From Anaerobacillus alkalilacustris (lineage in GTDB: Bacteria > Bacillota > Bacilli > Bacillales > Anaerobacillaceae), in contig NZ_MLQR01000027.1 in NCBI RefSeq assembly GCF_001866005.1, forward strand, positions 145,193 to 209,192: DNA of 64,000 nucleotides. Direction: 5' to 3'. The position numbers were made by a program, and so were the translations under genes. Position 1 is the stretch's first letter. Each line of letters opens with the position of its first letter. Below, piece by piece: positions 62,301 through 64,000 of this stretch. The notes beneath the pieces are model-generated. The model made no database searches. It was not told the DNA's origin and was given only the letters and a program-made list of their open reading frames with translations.

Positions 62301-62896
62301 TGTATACCCTCCTTTATTAAAATTAATCGAAAGAATACTAGTCCTTCTACACCTCATACCTATTTGATAGTGCTTTAGCACTCTTCGAAATCCTGTTAAG
62401 GATAACATGAATAGTAATGAATGAAAAGAAAATGTTATGTTTCATTAATAGGATATCCAATTCCTTACGTCCCTTTGAAAAACTATTTGTTGTTTTAATG
62501 TTTGAAGCACTTTTATCTGCGAATAAGTTTTTTTAAAAACACTTCTAGTTATACTTAATCAATCAAAGTGTACAATATATTCATTCATTGTAATCTCATA
62601 ATTTTTTGTTTTCATTAAGAAACTTATCTAGTTACTTTGAACCGTTCGTTACTAAATAAAGATTTATGAGCTCGTTTTTAGTAAATAGAAATTCACTCAA
62701 ATGAGTAGATTTTCTTTATCTTTAAATAAAAAGAACAGTTAGCCATTAATTTACTAATGTTAAGATAATTAAATCGCTAAGACTTTATAAGTAGATGATC
62801 CTTCTGCTCCAATTTCTTTCGCATCTCTAATTATAAAATACTTTTTGTTGTAGTAAAATTAAGGTCAAAATATATTTACTTGTAGGAGATTGAAAA
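62301..62896. promoter_or_regulatory. Gap between yebE and maa, copy B
   Basis: Same 596 non-coding bases as 47829-48424, with the candidate yebE promoter at 62548-62575. Neutral drift would show first in a stretch like this, and none is seen in the lines I compared. Confidence 0.35.
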
Positions 62897-63457
62897 ATGA
62901 AATCAGAAAAAGAAAAAATGTTAACTGGAGAACTTTACAATGCTGGTGACCAAGAGTTAGTTATAGATCGTGAACATGCACGAAGAAAAACAAGAATTTA
63001 CAACCAAACTTTAGAAACCGAAGGAAATGAACGTTTAAGACTTTTAAAAGAGTTATTCGGTTCAACTGGGGGCAACTTATACATCGAGCCAACTTTCCGT
63101 TGTGACTACGGATACAATATCCATGTAGGTGACAACTTCTATGCTAACTTTGATTGCGTTATTCTAGATGTTTGTGAAGTTCGAATAGGGGATAATTGTT
63201 TTATTGCACCAGGTGTGCATATCTATACAGCTACACATCCTCTAAACCCTTTCGAACGTAATTCCGGAGCAGAGTTTGGAAAAGCTGTTACTATTGGCAA
63301 TAATGCGTGGATTGGAGGTAGAGCCATAATTAATCCTGGAGTTACTATAGGAAATAATGTAGTTATTGCTTCAGGAGCAGTCGTAACGAAGGATGTACCT
63401 GATAATGTTGTTGTAGGAGGAAATCCCGCAAGAATAATTAAGAAAATTTTCACTTAA
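62897..63457 (+). CDS. maa: Maltose O-acetyltransferase family protein, copy B
   Basis: 186 residues identical to 48425-48985. Here it converges on the 5S end of what should be a complete rRNA operon, the likely ancestral arrangement. Confidence 0.92.
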   Translation: MKSEKEKMLTGELYNAGDQELVIDREHARRKTRIYNQTLETEGNERLRLLKELFGSTGGNLYIEPTFRCDYGYNIHVGDNFYANFDCVILDVCEVRIGDNCFIAPGVHIYTATHPLNPFERNSGAEFGKAVTIGNNAWIGGRAIINPGVTIGNNVVIASGAVVTKDVPDNVVVGGNPARIIKKIFT

Positions 63458-63475
63458 TTAAGTTAAAACTTATTT

Positions 63476-63508
63476 CCGGTCACGATAATACTTTCGTGAC
63501 CGGTTTGT
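63476..63508 (+). terminator. Terminator of maa, copy B
   Basis: Same perfect 10-bp CCGGTCACGA stem as at 49004-49036. The stretch 63509-63776 after it shows no recognisable gene. Confidence 0.75.
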
Positions 63509-63776
63509 ATATAGTCGTTGTGAAAGTACAACCTTGTTATGCTACCGTTTTGCATTCAAGAAGCTTAAGAGGAAGCGAAAGCAGACAAACTTCTGGGTTT
63601 AATCAAAATAATGTTTTTACTTTTAGTATTTCTCATCTTGCGGCTTACTTCAATCTCATCGTGAGTTACTTCACCAAAATTAATTACATGCTACTTTGCG
63701 ACGACGAAGCTTACTTCGAAGCATTTGCTTGTAGACGCACAGATGCAGCACCACTTAACCTGAAATGTAAGTTCCG

Positions 63777-63814
63777 AAAACAAAAAGAACACACTCCATT
63801 GGAATGTGTTCTTT
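63777..63814 (-). terminator. rRNA operon terminator after 5S, copy B
   Basis: Same 14-bp stem and T-tract as at 49305-49342. Here it ends the rRNA operon that enters from the right edge of the window. Confidence 0.88.
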
Positions 63815-63820
63815 AACTTA

Positions 63821-63935
63821 CCTAGCAACGTCCTACTCTCACAAGGGGAAGCCCCTAACTACCATCGGCGCAAAAGAGCTTAACGATCGTGTTCGGCATG
63901 GGAACGAGTGTGACCTCTTCGCTATCGCCACTAGA
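63821..63935 (-). rRNA. rrf: 5S ribosomal RNA, copy B (in its rRNA operon)
   Basis: Sequence matches the 5S at 49349-49463. Upstream on its strand it has the full 23S-5S spacer, so the 23S gene should lie just beyond base 64000. Confidence 0.97.
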
Positions 63936-64000
63936 TAATATATTTAGTTGAAAGAAATCATTCTTTCAAAACTAGATAACATACATTTAAGATTCTTGAG
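63936..64000 (-). other. 23S-5S internal transcribed spacer, partial
   Basis: On the minus strand the end of the window reads TTATCTAGTTTTGAAAGAA, typical of Bacillus rRNA spacers, followed by a hairpin TTGAAAGAA-TGAT-TTCTTTCAA (63968-63947). The duplication breakpoint lies exactly at the 5S-side foot of this hairpin. Confidence 0.8.

Overview
The window is AT-rich chromosomal DNA from a member of the Bacillaceae. The gene order is the Bacillus purEKBCSQLFMNHD / yerABC / pcrB-pcrA-ligA-camS / opuE / gatCAB / dagK neighbourhood, read almost wholly on the minus strand. Shine-Dalgarno sites are strong, non-ATG starts are frequent, and a guanine-class riboswitch with PurBoxes and a SigW-type promoter are visible. 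The genus cannot be fixed from this sequence. An ectoine/hydroxyectoine catabolic island suggests an organism that meets compatible solutes from saline or drying habitats.

Layout. 1-389: start of dagK, cut by the window edge. 540-14198: accessory island inserted between gatB and dagK. It holds an Ehu-type ABC importer (ehuB, ehuC, ehuD, ehuA), an aldehyde dehydrogenase, a short homoserine dehydrogenase, an M20 deacylase (DoeB-like), a Cys/Met-metabolism PLP enzyme, an ornithine-cyclodeaminase-like protein (EutC) and ectoine hydrolase (DoeA), all leftward. EutB and a PucR-type regulator run rightward from a shared 371-base control region. 14205-17416: gatCAB amidotransferase. 17662-20524: pspA-yuaF-floT envelope-stress/raft operon with a SigW-type promoter. 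20672-22260: OpuE/PutP-type Na+ symporter with a 34-residue accessory protein. 22677-29100: camS, ligA, pcrA, pcrB. 29590-33681: small Tyr/Pro-rich protein, yerC, yerB, yerA and a DUF2892 protein. 33815-47078: purine biosynthesis operon with promoter, PurBoxes and riboswitch. 47077-49463: yebG, yebE, an acetyltransferase and 5S rRNA.

The dominant structural feature is a direct tandem duplication of 14,472 bp: copy A 35003-49474, copy B 49475-63946. Every protein in it is translated identically in both copies, and all DNA stretches I compared match. It doubles purE through purH, yebE, yebG, maa and 5S rRNA, but only the first 27 codons of purD. The copies join bluntly, without shared bases, between the 23S-5S spacer and codon 27 of purD. 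This could be a very recent amplification. It also looks just like an untrimmed end overlap of a circular assembly, and I cannot tell which from sequence alone.

How the genes work together. The island imports ectoines and hydrolyses them through N-acetyl-diaminobutyrate to diaminobutyrate, with hydroxyectoine first reduced to ectoine by EutB/EutC. No diaminobutyrate transaminase (DoeD) is present. A Cys/Met-type PLP enzyme and a homoserine dehydrogenase sit in its place, so the last steps may follow an undescribed route. This is the best candidate here for new biochemistry. The remainder is core metabolism and genome maintenance in conserved Bacillus synteny.
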